This document shows positions 25,996-33,928 of a stretch of 38,607 bases of DNA, piece by piece. The position numbers and the translations under genes are program-made. Origin of the DNA: JAVVSR01 sp964604875 (lineage in GTDB: Bacteria; Bacillota; Clostridia; Christensenellales; CAG-917); NCBI GenBank assembly GCA_964604875.1, contig CAZSAC010000013.1:1-38607 (forward strand), read 5' to 3'. The notes beneath the pieces are model-generated. The model made no database searches and was not told the origin of the DNA. It worked only from the letters and a program-made list of their open reading frames with translations. Every line of letters starts with the position of its first letter. The stretch's first letter is position 1.

Positions 25996-27867
25996 TTAGC
26001 CTCCTATTTTTTCCGGCAATAACGCCATTTCGATATATTGACGGTGCCTGTTAATGTGTTCGATTATTCTTTCTTTGACGTCGGTTTTCTTGTCGTAATC
26101 CGCCGACAATATATACTTGGTATGCTCCTCAATATGGATTAAATGGTTATCTATCGACTCGGGACTTATCTCGTTGTTTTCTTGCATTAGCTTGTTTTCA
26201 CGCATAGCTTTTTTAAGATGCAATTCGTCCAAATCCCGAGAGCTTTCCCAGTTTCCAAACCCCAACGTTTCTAAAAGTTTTGTTTTGGTTCTGGCAGAAA
26301 ACTTTCCGTTTTCGTCAGTGAGTAGCCCCAACCTTAAAAGTTCTAATACCATACTTTTTCGACTGGACGGCGTTTCCACTAGTTCGTTTTCGGTGTCAAA
26401 TACCAAATCGTCGCTGGAAATATCGCCGGAGTTAAAATAAAACATTTCTAACTCACCGTTTTCCCCTGCGATACTTTTCAGTCTACGCTCTACGGCAAAC
26501 TGCTTATAAAGCCTTAGAATATGCTTGCCTATCTGTTTTACAGCGTATCTAATATTGTCCGCGCTTATGGCTATTCTCGTGTCGTCCTGCTCAATCAAAA
26601 GTGAAATTGCCACGCCGCTTGTGACGTTTTGTGGCAGTTGACTGTATTTCATAATCTCTGACACGCCCGAAATCATAACAAATTCTTCCAACAACCTATT
26701 TTCCTCCACGTGGAAGTCGGTGGGGATATTTCCGTGATTAAGCAAAACAGGCGGGGTGCTACCCTGTCGGTAAACGACTATTTTCCCCGGAGAAAGACCT
26801 TCGTCCGCCAAATTATCAACGTCAACGCTACCGTCTTCCACCGCCAAAACGCCCATAGAAATACGGTTAAGGAATTCGTGCTTACGATTTTTCAGCGCGT
26901 TATACGCCCGTTGAACGGGAATCGTCCTTTCAATAACAGACGTTCCGAAAAACGCTCCCACATTGTCTAACGAATTTTGTTTGATTATAGGATAGATGCG
27001 TTGGTTACTTTCACCGTTTAAGTAGGGTAAATCTCCGTAATATACCAAAGTATCCCCCGCTATAATTGTCAGTCTACCGCATAAAAGCTCGCTTGTGGGC
27101 TTTTCGTATTTTTCTATTACAATAACGCTGTCATTTTTTACTTGGTCGACAATTTTGGGAACGGTATTTGTATAGCCCAGCCCGCCCGACACCTGCGATT
27201 TATCCAAAGAAAACACATTGACGGCGCTTCCTGCAACGTCAACATTCCAAATTCGTTTTACGTCGCCCGCGCTAAAAACCCGCGCGTGAATGATTGAGGG
27301 TTGGTTTTCGATTTCTTCCACCTGTAGGTTTTCGGGATATATTTCAAATGGCGGACATACCGTTATATCCACATCGCCCTCGTACGCTTTTTGTCCGTCA
27401 AATTCTAAAACCTTTCCCTTTTCAGAATTCCAAACCACCTTATAAAAAACAGTACCGCAGGTTTCCGACCAGCTGTTAGCAGTTGCAATCAGTTTTGTCA
27501 GGTTGTTTTCGTTGGCTATGCTAGAGAGTATCGCGCTGGAAAACTTTGCGCTGGAGATATCTCGTTCATCAGACGTCTTTGGCCGAACGCTTACGCCTGC
27601 TCTAACGCGTGAAAGTTTTGCCAATCGGGTTTCAACAATCGGCGCGATGTGATTGTATACTTCTCGTTCTTGCCAATAGTACTGTTTTTCAAAATCTTCT
27701 ATTTCGCCTTTCGGAGTGATGCTTGCATATTGATTTCCCATAAGGAAATTCATATTAAGTCTCCATACAAGCTCAAGCGGACGACGCAAAGCGCGCCTAG
27801 TTTCGAAGTCGGAAAGCGTTGTCTTTACGATATCTTCGACAAATTGTTCATTTAGTTTTTCGCTCAT
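25996..27867 (-). CDS. Portal protein
   Basis: This 623-residue protein is in the size range of large P22-like portals. The N-terminal text NMNFLMGNQYASITPKG is typical for the clip/wing region. Downstream come REVYNHIAPIVETRLAKLSRVRAG and a helical stem region around 400-460 (VTSGVAISLLIEQDDTRIAISADNI, shown only in part), followed by a helical barrel-like C-terminus. It forms the dodecameric ring through which TerL packages DNA. The gene overlaps the small upstream gene by 20 nt and has a GAGGT ribosome binding site. Confidence 0.85.
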   Translation of the reverse strand: MSEKLNEQFVEDIVKTTLSDFETRRALRRPLELVWRLNMNFLMGNQYASITPKGEIEDFEKQYYWQEREVYNHIAPIVETRLAKLSRVRAGVSVRPKTSDERDISSAKFSSAILSSIANENNLTKLIATANSWSETCGTVFYKVVWNSEKGKVLEFDGQKAYEGDVDITVCPPFEIYPENLQVEEIENQPSIIHARVFSAGDVKRIWNVDVAGSAVNVFSLDKSQVSGGLGYTNTVPKIVDQVKNDSVIVIEKYEKPTSELLCGRLTIIAGDTLVYYGDLPYLNGESNQRIYPIIKQNSLDNVGAFFGTSVIERTIPVQRAYNALKNRKHEFLNRISMGVLAVEDGSVDVDNLADEGLSPGKIVVYRQGSTPPVLLNHGNIPTDFHVEENRLLEEFVMISGVSEIMKYSQLPQNVTSGVAISLLIEQDDTRIAISADNIRYAVKQIGKHILRLYKQFAVERRLKSIAGENGELEMFYFNSGDISSDDLVFDTENELVETPSSRKSMVLELLRLGLLTDENGKFSARTKTKLLETLGFGNWESSRDLDELHLKKAMRENKLMQENNEISPESIDNHLIHIEEHTKYILSADYDKKTDVKERIIEHINRHRQYIEMALLPEKIGG

Positions 27868-28141
27868 TTATTACCTCACTTTTTTGTTGATTTGCCAACT
27901 CCATAAGCAACCTTTGTTTTTCTTTTTCAAGCTCCTCGTCAGAAAGCGAACTAAGCTCGTCCATATCCAACACGCTTTTGATTGCGCCGGTATCAGGCGG
28001 AAAATACTTTGTCATAACCTTACGTTTTGACAGCACCAAATTTCCGTCCTCGTTCACGACGTATTCTTCTGTTATTTCATCAGCGGAAAAGCCTTTCGCT
28101 TTCTTTTCGAGGGTTTTTAACAAGTTTTTATTTTCCAGCAT
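27848..28141 (-). CDS. Small protein resembling the C-terminal part of a small terminase
   Basis: This 97-residue protein contains KRKVMTKYFPPDTGAIKSVL (39-58) and then an acidic helix DELSSLSDEELEKEKQRLL. The TK-PPDT-A pattern resembles, from memory, the segment that follows the DNA-binding domain in terminase small subunits of Clostridia phages. No helix-turn-helix precedes it here. It lies between TerL and portal rather than before TerL. AGGGG within the last TerL codons is its ribosome binding site. It may be a reduced TerS or an unrelated connector protein. Confidence 0.5.
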   Translation of the reverse strand: MLENKNLLKTLEKKAKGFSADEITEEYVVNEDGNLVLSKRKVMTKYFPPDTGAIKSVLDMDELSSLSDEELEKEKQRLLMELANQQKSEVINERKTK

Positions 28142-28142
28142 A

Positions 28143-29591
28143 TTAACCCCTAAACTTTTTTTGAATTTTTAGTTTTCTGCCTAACTTTTCAATATCCTTT
28201 TCAATCTCCGTCTTATTTTTTGTCAGCAAAATTTTTTGCGGCGTCGGCATCGACATAACAAAATATCTAAGCTCGTCAAGGCTATGGTCGTCTCTCTTTT
28301 TAGGTCGGTCGCCCTCGTCCCACCAATAGCCTTTAAGTTCTCTGATAAGATTTACGCAATTTTTAAAAATAAATATTTTAGGCGGTTTCGAACATAAAAG
28401 TGACTTTATGCGTGATATTCCTGCAAATAAATCCTTTTTTACGTTGGTATTAACCAAAATTCCTCGTTCAATAAACAACTCTGCCACGCTTTTAGAGCCT
28501 GCCAACGTGCGTTGATTTGCCGCGCTGTCTATCAGCGCGCATAACCTTCCTTTGGCGTCACGGTGCCAGTTAAGTTGTTGGGCGAGACTTTCAATTTTTT
28601 CTGTATGATAGTCAATGTCTTTTCCCTTTTCATAATGCTCGGCGATAACGTAAATCGTCCCCTCGCTGTCCACTGCGTAAAAATGACACGATAAAGGATT
28701 GTTTAACCCGGGGTCTATCGATATATTATTTTGCCAATCAAAAGGCACGGGAAAAGGCTCAATTACGTGTACCTTTTCGTCAAACTCGGGATACACCATA
28801 CCGCCCTCTGCCTTAAATCTGCCGAAACGACGGCTTTCCTGCAAATCGTCGCTGGTGTTGTCAATGAGGCGTTCCACCTCTTGTGGGTCTAGGTATGGAT
28901 TATCACGCCACTCCATTTGAACGTACCAAACTTCATCGCTGTTATTTCCGTTTACATAAATTTCGTCATAAACCCAACTCAAGCCCTTTAGCGGAGTCAT
29001 CGTTCCCCAAATATCTCCGCGCCTATCAAAAACTCTCATCAGACATTCTTCGTATATATCTTGAGGAGGCTCCTCGTCAAACCAAACAAAGTCTAAGCTT
29101 GCCCCCTGAAATTTTTCTCTGCCTTGGTCGGAGCTTTTGAAAGAAATTTTCGATGTTCCGCCAAAAACGTTTTTTATTATCAAAGTGTCAATAATTCCGT
29201 TTTCGGGGCAGTCTTTTCTTCCGCTTTGCATCACAATATCCACAATCCAATCGGGCGAAAGATATGATAGAAGCTTTGCTTGCGCAACCTCTCGTTGTAC
29301 CTCATAACTGACAGACACAACCCAGCCCGAAACATTTGCTCTGTTGCTGCGGTAAGGGTGAATACCCCTTGCATACCAAACGGCCTCAACGGCTCCGCAC
29401 TCGGTTTTGCCCGTCCGATTACCACCGAATACCCACCTGTTTCTTTTTTGACATTTATGGAACTCCATTTGCTTTTTATGTATAAGGCTTCCGCGGTTAT
29501 AATTGACAAGTCGGTCAAGCCCTCGTCTCTTACTTTGCTCTTTTTCCAGCAAGCAAATTTGTTTAATTAATAGGATTTCATTTTTGTTCAT
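28143..29591 (-). CDS. Terminase large subunit (TerL)
   Basis: This 482-residue packaging motor has Walker A GGNRTGKT at 56-63 and the Walker B/catalytic text VWFDEEPP at about 167. The RNase H-like nuclease shows Asp in SIDPGLNNP (about 290), a second acidic motif near ALIDSAANQR, and a final DHSLDELRY. I start it at the ATG at 29591; a TTG at 29603 is possible. Neither has a good Shine-Dalgarno sequence. No consensus promoter stands upstream on the minus strand, so activation by a dedicated factor is plausible. Confidence 0.92.
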   Translation of the reverse strand: MNKNEILLIKQICLLEKEQSKRRGLDRLVNYNRGSLIHKKQMEFHKCQKRNRWVFGGNRTGKTECGAVEAVWYARGIHPYRSNRANVSGWVVSVSYEVQREVAQAKLLSYLSPDWIVDIVMQSGRKDCPENGIIDTLIIKNVFGGTSKISFKSSDQGREKFQGASLDFVWFDEEPPQDIYEECLMRVFDRRGDIWGTMTPLKGLSWVYDEIYVNGNNSDEVWYVQMEWRDNPYLDPQEVERLIDNTSDDLQESRRFGRFKAEGGMVYPEFDEKVHVIEPFPVPFDWQNNISIDPGLNNPLSCHFYAVDSEGTIYVIAEHYEKGKDIDYHTEKIESLAQQLNWHRDAKGRLCALIDSAANQRTLAGSKSVAELFIERGILVNTNVKKDLFAGISRIKSLLCSKPPKIFIFKNCVNLIRELKGYWWDEGDRPKKRDDHSLDELRYFVMSMPTPQKILLTKNKTEIEKDIEKLGRKLKIQKKFRG

Positions 29592-29618
29592 AATTTTCTG
29601 CAAAATACTTTATTTTTG

Positions 29619-29647
29619 TTGACTATTGTTATATAATTGAATAAATA
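29619..29647 (+). promoter_or_regulatory. Sigma-A-type promoter for the plus-strand membrane protein
   Basis: TTGACT (29619-29624) is 17 nt from TAAATA (29642-29647) in the divergent gap between terL and the membrane protein gene. The predicted start is near 29654, just before the GGCGAGG ribosome binding site. Initiation here would run away from terL. Confidence 0.55.
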
Positions 29648-29677
29648 TGTGTATTATTATTTGGCGAGGTGTTTTTC

Positions 29678-30631
29678 TTGAAACGTATTCTATTATCCTT
29701 AGTTCTAGCCGTTGTGTTGTTGCTTTCGATTCCCGAGGGCATAGTTTCTGCTGAGGAAAGCTCTGTCTTGCCAAACGGGACTTATCGCGCAACCGAGGAT
29801 ATCACCGTCTATTCGATTATCGGAAGAAAGGAAGTCGCCGTATACAAAATTCCGTCTTCCTACTATTTTGATATAACAAGCAACGATAATGAGGTATACT
29901 ATATCTCTTACTACAACGTTGCAGGCGGAGCTTTAGATTTCTTTGTTTACGCCACCTCAAAATTTACCGCGCCGCTATCCAGTGAAACCGACGCAAAAAC
30001 CGGTTTGAAGGTTCCGCTTAATCTTTCGGCCAAATCCGAAAATGTAACATTCTATAAGCACTCGGACGTTGGCTTCCAAAAAATCAACATTGATAAAAGC
30101 AATACTTCGCTGTATCTCATAGGTTGCTATGAAAAATACGACGGTATTGATTGCGCCTTTGTTTTGGTTGAGGATACAAAAACCCCCGAAAACAGTGGCT
30201 TTGGATACGTCTCCCGCGCCGCATTGGAAACAAAAGACGGGGTATCGCTCACAACGTATTCTATCCCTCTGCACTCCAACAGTATTCCCAAAACGACGCC
30301 CGTAACCGAGGAACCCAAGGTGCCTGAAGACAATAATATCGTCAGAATTATTCTAATTATCGGCATTGTCGTGCCCGCTCTGATAATAATTGTCCTTCTT
30401 TTCAAACCCAATAATCCAAAAAATAAATCACATTATGACTACAACCGTAATAGAGGGTTTGACGGAGGCGCGTCACCGTACGATTCTCAACGTGGCAGAT
30501 TTGACGACAGAGATTACTATCGAAACGACCGCTACGACGAGCAACGAGACCGTTATGACCGCTATGACGAGCGTGACCGTGACCGGTATGAACGCCGTCG
30601 AGACGACCGCTACGACGATAGAAGATATTAA
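29678..30631 (+). CDS. Secreted-domain membrane protein with Arg/Asp/Tyr-rich tail
   Basis: I chose the TTG at 29678, which gives MKRILLSLVLAVVLLLS and a signal peptide cleaved near VSA-EES. The GGCGAGG ribosome binding site (29663-29669) is at proper distance, whereas a GTG at 29669 would overlap it. An exported strand-rich domain of about 170 residues follows, with SH3-like short strands. A membrane segment (VRIILIIGIVVPALIIIVLLF, in part) follows at about 225-245. The cytosolic tail of about 70 residues is dominated by Arg, Asp and Tyr (DRYDEQRDRYDRYDERDRDR). The function is unknown. It stands divergent from terL and convergent with the regulator. Confidence 0.72.
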   Translation: MKRILLSLVLAVVLLLSIPEGIVSAEESSVLPNGTYRATEDITVYSIIGRKEVAVYKIPSSYYFDITSNDNEVYYISYYNVAGGALDFFVYATSKFTAPLSSETDAKTGLKVPLNLSAKSENVTFYKHSDVGFQKINIDKSNTSLYLIGCYEKYDGIDCAFVLVEDTKTPENSGFGYVSRAALETKDGVSLTTYSIPLHSNSIPKTTPVTEEPKVPEDNNIVRIILIIGIVVPALIIIVLLFKPNNPKNKSHYDYNRNRGFDGGASPYDSQRGRFDDRDYYRNDRYDEQRDRYDRYDERDRDRYERRRDDRYDDRRY

Positions 30632-30634
30632 TTC

Positions 30635-30659
30635 AAAACTCGCTTTTAGCGAGTTTTTT
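30635..30659 (+). terminator. Terminator of the Arg/Asp/Tyr-tail protein, overlapping the regulator stop
   Basis: AAAACTCGCT (30635-30644) and AGCGAGTTTT (30648-30657) form a 10-bp stem with a 3-nt loop, followed by T residues to 30659. It starts 4 nt after the plus-strand stop. The minus-strand regulator ends inside it (stop 30646-30648), so the same hairpin can serve both convergent genes. Confidence 0.8.
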
Positions 30660-31134
30660 CATCTTCCCCACATATACCGAATTCTTGTGATAACCGCATT
30701 TTCGTGCAACGATAAAGCTTAAGCTCTCCAAACTCATTTTCTATTCTGTCGGCTGAGTATTTCAAATATTCCAGCTGCGCTTGAAAGCTGGATAAGGCTA
30801 TATCGTATACCCTAAAAACCTGCCTCATAGATATACCTAGCATTTTTGCTATTTCCGAAAACTTTATATTTTTAATAAACCGCAAATAGATTATACGCTT
30901 GTCTTCATCCAGCATCAAAGAAAACGCTTTATCCATTACGTTTTTGAGGTTTAAAAGCAACGCTTTCTCTTGATTTAGCATAATTATTTCTTCATACAAC
31001 TGAAGCGTGCTTAGTCGTCCTATTCCATAATTGAATTTAGTTCTTTTAAGCACAGACTTTTGGTTTTCCACTATGACTTTGGACAGATTTTTGTATAGCG
31101 TTAGAAGAACTTTAGATGTAAAGTTTAATGTCAT
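30646..31134 (-). CDS. Sigma-70 region 4-like transcription regulator
   Basis: The 162-residue protein has a helical N-terminal half and then the helix-turn-helix text LDEDKRIIYLRFIKNIKFSE followed by IAKMLGISMRQVFRVYDIAL (about 96-135). This is the pattern of sigma factor region 4. It has no region 2, so it is more like the ArpU/RinA-type late regulators found before phage terminase genes than a full sigma factor. AGGGGG precedes the ATG, and a promoter lies at 31166-31195. It has the same orientation as the head cassette 1 kb downstream, and is a candidate activator of it. Confidence 0.72.
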   Translation of the reverse strand: MTLNFTSKVLLTLYKNLSKVIVENQKSVLKRTKFNYGIGRLSTLQLYEEIIMLNQEKALLLNLKNVMDKAFSLMLDEDKRIIYLRFIKNIKFSEIAKMLGISMRQVFRVYDIALSSFQAQLEYLKYSADRIENEFGELKLYRCTKMRLSQEFGICGEDEKTR

Positions 31135-31165
31135 GATTATTGTCCCCCTGTTCGTTCTCGATTTA

Positions 31166-31195
31166 ATCCTACACTAGCAATTTTCAAATAGTCAA
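31166..31195 (-). promoter_or_regulatory. Promoter for the sigma-like regulator
   Basis: On the minus strand TTGACT (31190-31195) is 18 nt from TAGGAT (31166-31171). Position and direction fit the regulator ATG at 31134. Confidence 0.6.
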
Positions 31196-31202
31196 TGTTT
31201 TA

Positions 31203-31231
31203 TGCCAATGCGAAAAAAGGCATAATTGGCA
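31203..31231. promoter_or_regulatory. TGCCAAT-15-ATTGG inverted repeat upstream of the regulator promoter
   Basis: TGCCAAT (31203-31209) and ATTGGCA (31225-31231) are perfect 7-nt inverted half-sites, centred about 22 nt upstream of the -35 box. The first half is part of the 9-mer TGCCAATGC that also occurs at 223-231 before the tRNA-Leu promoter. It is a candidate binding site for a dimeric regulator. Confidence 0.45.
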
Positions 31232-31416
31232 GAATTTCGACATTTTTTGTATTACTTTGAAAGTATGTTTGACATAATAAGACAAGGTATTACATATTTA
31301 TATTTTTTTTGATTTATAATTTAATAAAAAGTCATTTTTTACGGTTTTGTCGATTTATGACAAGTTTTGTAAAGAAAGTTCTGTTCTTGTAATAGATACA
31401 TTTATAAAAAAGCGCG
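31232..31416. other. AT-rich intergenic stretch with no gene
   Basis: Together with the elements around it this makes the 325-nt gap 31135-31459. The stretch has poly-A/T tracts and a small inverted repeat TTGTC-N7-GACAA (31347-31363). I find no ORF, tRNA or recognisable RNA. Confidence 0.5.
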
Positions 31417-31443
31417 CAAAAATGCCGAGGCGTTTGCCTCGGC
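31417..31443 (-). terminator. Terminator of the ileS operon
   Basis: GCCGAGGC (31424-31431) and GCCTCGGC (31436-31443) form a perfect GC-rich 8-bp stem with a 4-nt loop. It is followed on the minus strand by ATTTTTG. It lies 16 nt after the isomerase stop. Confidence 0.85.
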
Positions 31444-31459
31444 TAATGAAAATTTGAGT

Positions 31460-32257
31460 TTATTTCAAATATCTTTTTATTGTGGAAATAAAATGTGAAA
31501 AAACAATACCGGGTTCTTCAAGATTTTGGTTCCACCGTTTTACCCACTCTAAAGACACCGTTCCGTCGTAGCCTGCGTCCGCCAAAAGCTTTATCGCATC
31601 TTTAATCGGAATATCGCCGTTGCCGAGCATTTTATACTTTGTAACGCCGTTTTGGACGATGCTGTCTTTTATATGGACGTATTTAATTTTACTGCCTAAA
31701 TTTTGAACGGTTTTTTGTACGCTTTCCCCTACAAAGCGAAACGGATGATTTATATCCCACAATGCTCCGCCGCAACCGACGTCGTCTAAAAATGACGCCA
31801 GCAATTCCGTATCGGAAAAGATACCGTTGGTTTCCATAAGCGGTAACACGCCTCTTGTTTTTGCAAACTCACAAATTTCGATATATTGTTTTTTGCAAAG
31901 CGCAATATCTCCGCCGTCGGGTTGAGGTTGGTTGGTGCACATAACGCGAATATAAGGTACGTTAAGCTTTTGCGCCAATTCAATATATGCCTCCGCCTCA
32001 AAAACAGCAACCTCCTTGCAAGAATGTACCGCAAGGCTTGCGCCCGAGGTAAGCATAGTAATTTCCAATCCTAGACGCTTTAAATTATCCTTAGTTTTTT
32101 GCAAATTTTCCTCTGAAAAGGCGCGTATTTTGGGCGCAAACATCTCGTTTGCTACGCCCCGAATTTCCACGCCGTCGTATCCTAAATCGGACGCTGTTGA
32201 TAAAATTTCTTCAAAGCTCCAATTTGGGCATCCAAGAGTTGAAAAAGCTAGTTTCAT
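31460..32257 (-). CDS. Sugar phosphate isomerase/epimerase-like TIM barrel
   Basis: The 265-residue protein has the xylose isomerase-like (AP endonuclease 2) fold signatures: LGYDGVEIRG near 30, a metal-ligand Glu in MPLMETNG-like text (LPLMETNG, about 144), WDINHPF (about 168), HIKDS (about 198) and SLEWVKRW near the C-terminus. The family includes many sugar and cyclitol isomerases; the substrate here is unknown. It is the last gene of the ileS operon, 9 nt after the acyl-CoA synthetase gene. Confidence 0.88.
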   Translation of the reverse strand: MKLAFSTLGCPNWSFEEILSTASDLGYDGVEIRGVANEMFAPKIRAFSEENLQKTKDNLKRLGLEITMLTSGASLAVHSCKEVAVFEAEAYIELAQKLNVPYIRVMCTNQPQPDGGDIALCKKQYIEICEFAKTRGVLPLMETNGIFSDTELLASFLDDVGCGGALWDINHPFRFVGESVQKTVQNLGSKIKYVHIKDSIVQNGVTKYKMLGNGDIPIKDAIKLLADAGYDGTVSLEWVKRWNQNLEEPGIVFSHFISTIKRYLK

Positions 32258-32266
32258 ATATCCTCC

Positions 32267-33925
32267 TTATGCGGTTTCTACCGCGGCTGCCGATTGCAGC
32301 TTCAAAATTTCAATGGCTTCCTCGCGCATTTTAAACTTTTGAATTTTCCCTGCGGCGTTCATCGGGAAGCCGTCAACAAATTTTATGTATTTGGGAACTT
32401 TATATTTGGCAATTCTATCCTTGCAAAACTCTTTTACGTCTTCTTCGGACAATTCGCATTTTTCTTTTAAAACCACCCACGCCATAACTTCTTCGCCGTA
32501 CTGCTCGGAAGGGACGCCTATGACCTGTACGTCTGAAATGGACGGGTGCGTATATAAAAGCTCTTCAATCTCTTTGGGATAGATGTTTTCACCGCCACGG
32601 ATAATCATATCCTTTATGCGCCCGACAACCTTATAATAGCCGTCTTCGTCCACCGTGCATAAATCCCCGCTGTGTAGCCAGCCTTCCTTGTCGATTGCTT
32701 GCGAGGTTGCTTCAGGCATTTTGTAATAGCCACGCATAATATTATAGCCACGCGCGCAAAACTCGCCGGGGGTATTTGGTGGTAACGGTTGGCTTGTTTC
32801 AGGGTCGACAATACGGCATTCAACGCCGGGAAACGCCTTGCCAACGGTGTTTACTCTGTGTTCCAAATCGTCTGAGGTGGTTGTCATCGTACAGCCCGGG
32901 GACGCCTCCGTCTGCCCGAAAACGATGACTATATCACGCATATTCATTTTGTCGATGACCTTGCGCATAACCTCTATAGGACACGGAGAGCCCGCCATAA
33001 TGCCCGTCCTCAAGTTTGAAAAATCAAATTGAGAAAACTGCGGATGCTCAAGCATTGCGATAAACATTGTCGGAACGCCGTGGACAGCCGTACACTTTTC
33101 TGACGAAATTGCATTCATAACGGGAATCGGGCTGTATCTTTCAACAGGCACCATTGTCGTGCTATGCGTTAAGCACGCCATCATTGCCAAAACTAAGCCG
33201 AAACAATGGAAAAAAGGAACGACGATACACAGCTTATCCTGCTCGGTAAAGCTCATACCGTCGCCGATAGTTTTGCCGTTGTTCAAAATATTGTAGTGCG
33301 TCAGCATAACTCCCTTCGGAAAGCCCGTCGTGCCTGACGTATATTGCATATTGACTATATCGTGAGGATCAAGCGTCTTTGCATTGTCCAAGAAAATATC
33401 CCTAGGGAAATCCTGTCCCAAAATTTTCAAATCTTCAAAGTTTATCATTCCGCTTGGGGTTGTCGCCCCTGCGAAAACAATACGTTTCAAAATTGGTAAA
33501 ATCTCATTGTCGATTTCGTCCTCGACGTTTTCTAATTCGGGGAGAAGTTCTCTAACGGTGTTGACGTAATTGTTGTCTTTAAATCCACCCATCATTACCA
33601 AAACCTTGGTATCTGATTGCTTCAACAAATATTCAAGCTCAAAAACCTTATAATTGGTGTTTACCGTCACAAGCACCGCGCCGATTTTTGCGCTGGCAAA
33701 AAGCGTCAGCATCCACTCGGGCGTATTAGCCGCCCAAATAGCGATATGGTCGCCCTTGTTGACGCCGAGAGCCATAAACCCCCGCGCGATAAGCTCTACC
33801 TCGTCGTTAAATTCTTTCCAAGTTCTGTGATAATTTCTGTCGGTATATTTGACCGCCGTGCGGTTAGGAAATTTTTCCGCAACGTCAGACAATACCTCTC
33901 CGACTGTTTTATTAATATATTCCAT
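32267..33925 (-). CDS. AMP-binding acyl-CoA synthetase
   Basis: The 552-residue adenylate-forming enzyme has P-loop motif YTSGTTGFPKGV at 195-206 and FGQTEASPG near 345. It also has the hinge SGDLCTVDEDGYYKVVGRIKD and the C-terminal catalytic Lys527 in AAGKIQKF. These match medium/long-chain fatty acyl-CoA ligases, which activate acids via acyl-AMP. It lies 3 nt downstream of the rluA-type gene. Chain-length preference cannot be told from the sequence. Confidence 0.92.
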   Translation of the reverse strand: MEYINKTVGEVLSDVAEKFPNRTAVKYTDRNYHRTWKEFNDEVELIARGFMALGVNKGDHIAIWAANTPEWMLTLFASAKIGAVLVTVNTNYKVFELEYLLKQSDTKVLVMMGGFKDNNYVNTVRELLPELENVEDEIDNEILPILKRIVFAGATTPSGMINFEDLKILGQDFPRDIFLDNAKTLDPHDIVNMQYTSGTTGFPKGVMLTHYNILNNGKTIGDGMSFTEQDKLCIVVPFFHCFGLVLAMMACLTHSTTMVPVERYSPIPVMNAISSEKCTAVHGVPTMFIAMLEHPQFSQFDFSNLRTGIMAGSPCPIEVMRKVIDKMNMRDIVIVFGQTEASPGCTMTTTSDDLEHRVNTVGKAFPGVECRIVDPETSQPLPPNTPGEFCARGYNIMRGYYKMPEATSQAIDKEGWLHSGDLCTVDEDGYYKVVGRIKDMIIRGGENIYPKEIEELLYTHPSISDVQVIGVPSEQYGEEVMAWVVLKEKCELSEEDVKEFCKDRIAKYKVPKYIKFVDGFPMNAAGKIQKFKMREEAIEILKLQSAAAVETA

Positions 33926-33928
33926 AAG

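Larger units (their letters stand above)
20122..29591 (-). mobile_element. Phage-derived head and holin cassette (P22/podovirus-like order)
   Basis: Eleven tightly packed minus-strand genes follow the order TerL, small TerS-like, portal, scaffold, capsid, small protein, gp4-like adaptor, gp10-like protein, small coiled coil, long coiled coil, BhlA-like holin, phiLC3-like holin. Start/stop overlaps and embedded ribosome binding sites show that the reading frames are intact. Integrase, excisionase, repressor, replication genes, tail tube/tape measure, fibre or tailspike, endolysin and flanking att repeats are not visible in the window. It could be an eroded prophage, a satellite-type element or a domesticated particle locus. 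Confidence 0.85.

Noticed and set aside
20122..29591. Complete, inducible prophage
   Set aside because: Integrase, repressor, replication, tail fibre and endolysin genes are not found in the window, and no flanking direct repeat or tRNA target is visible at the borders.
30480..30625. Repeated cgctacgacga-type units as a tandem repeat or CRISPR
   Set aside because: The units are irregular and keep the reading frame of the membrane protein; no conserved repeat with unique spacers exists.
30390..30722. Threonine-rich alternative frame over the Arg/Asp/Tyr tail
   Set aside because: It is a by-product of the low-complexity codons of the tail. It runs through the terminator and has no ribosome binding site of its own.
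31232..31416. AT-rich gap as a replication origin near dnaB/topoisomerase genes
   Set aside because: No cluster of DnaA boxes is seen, and dnaA, dnaN or recF genes are not in the window.
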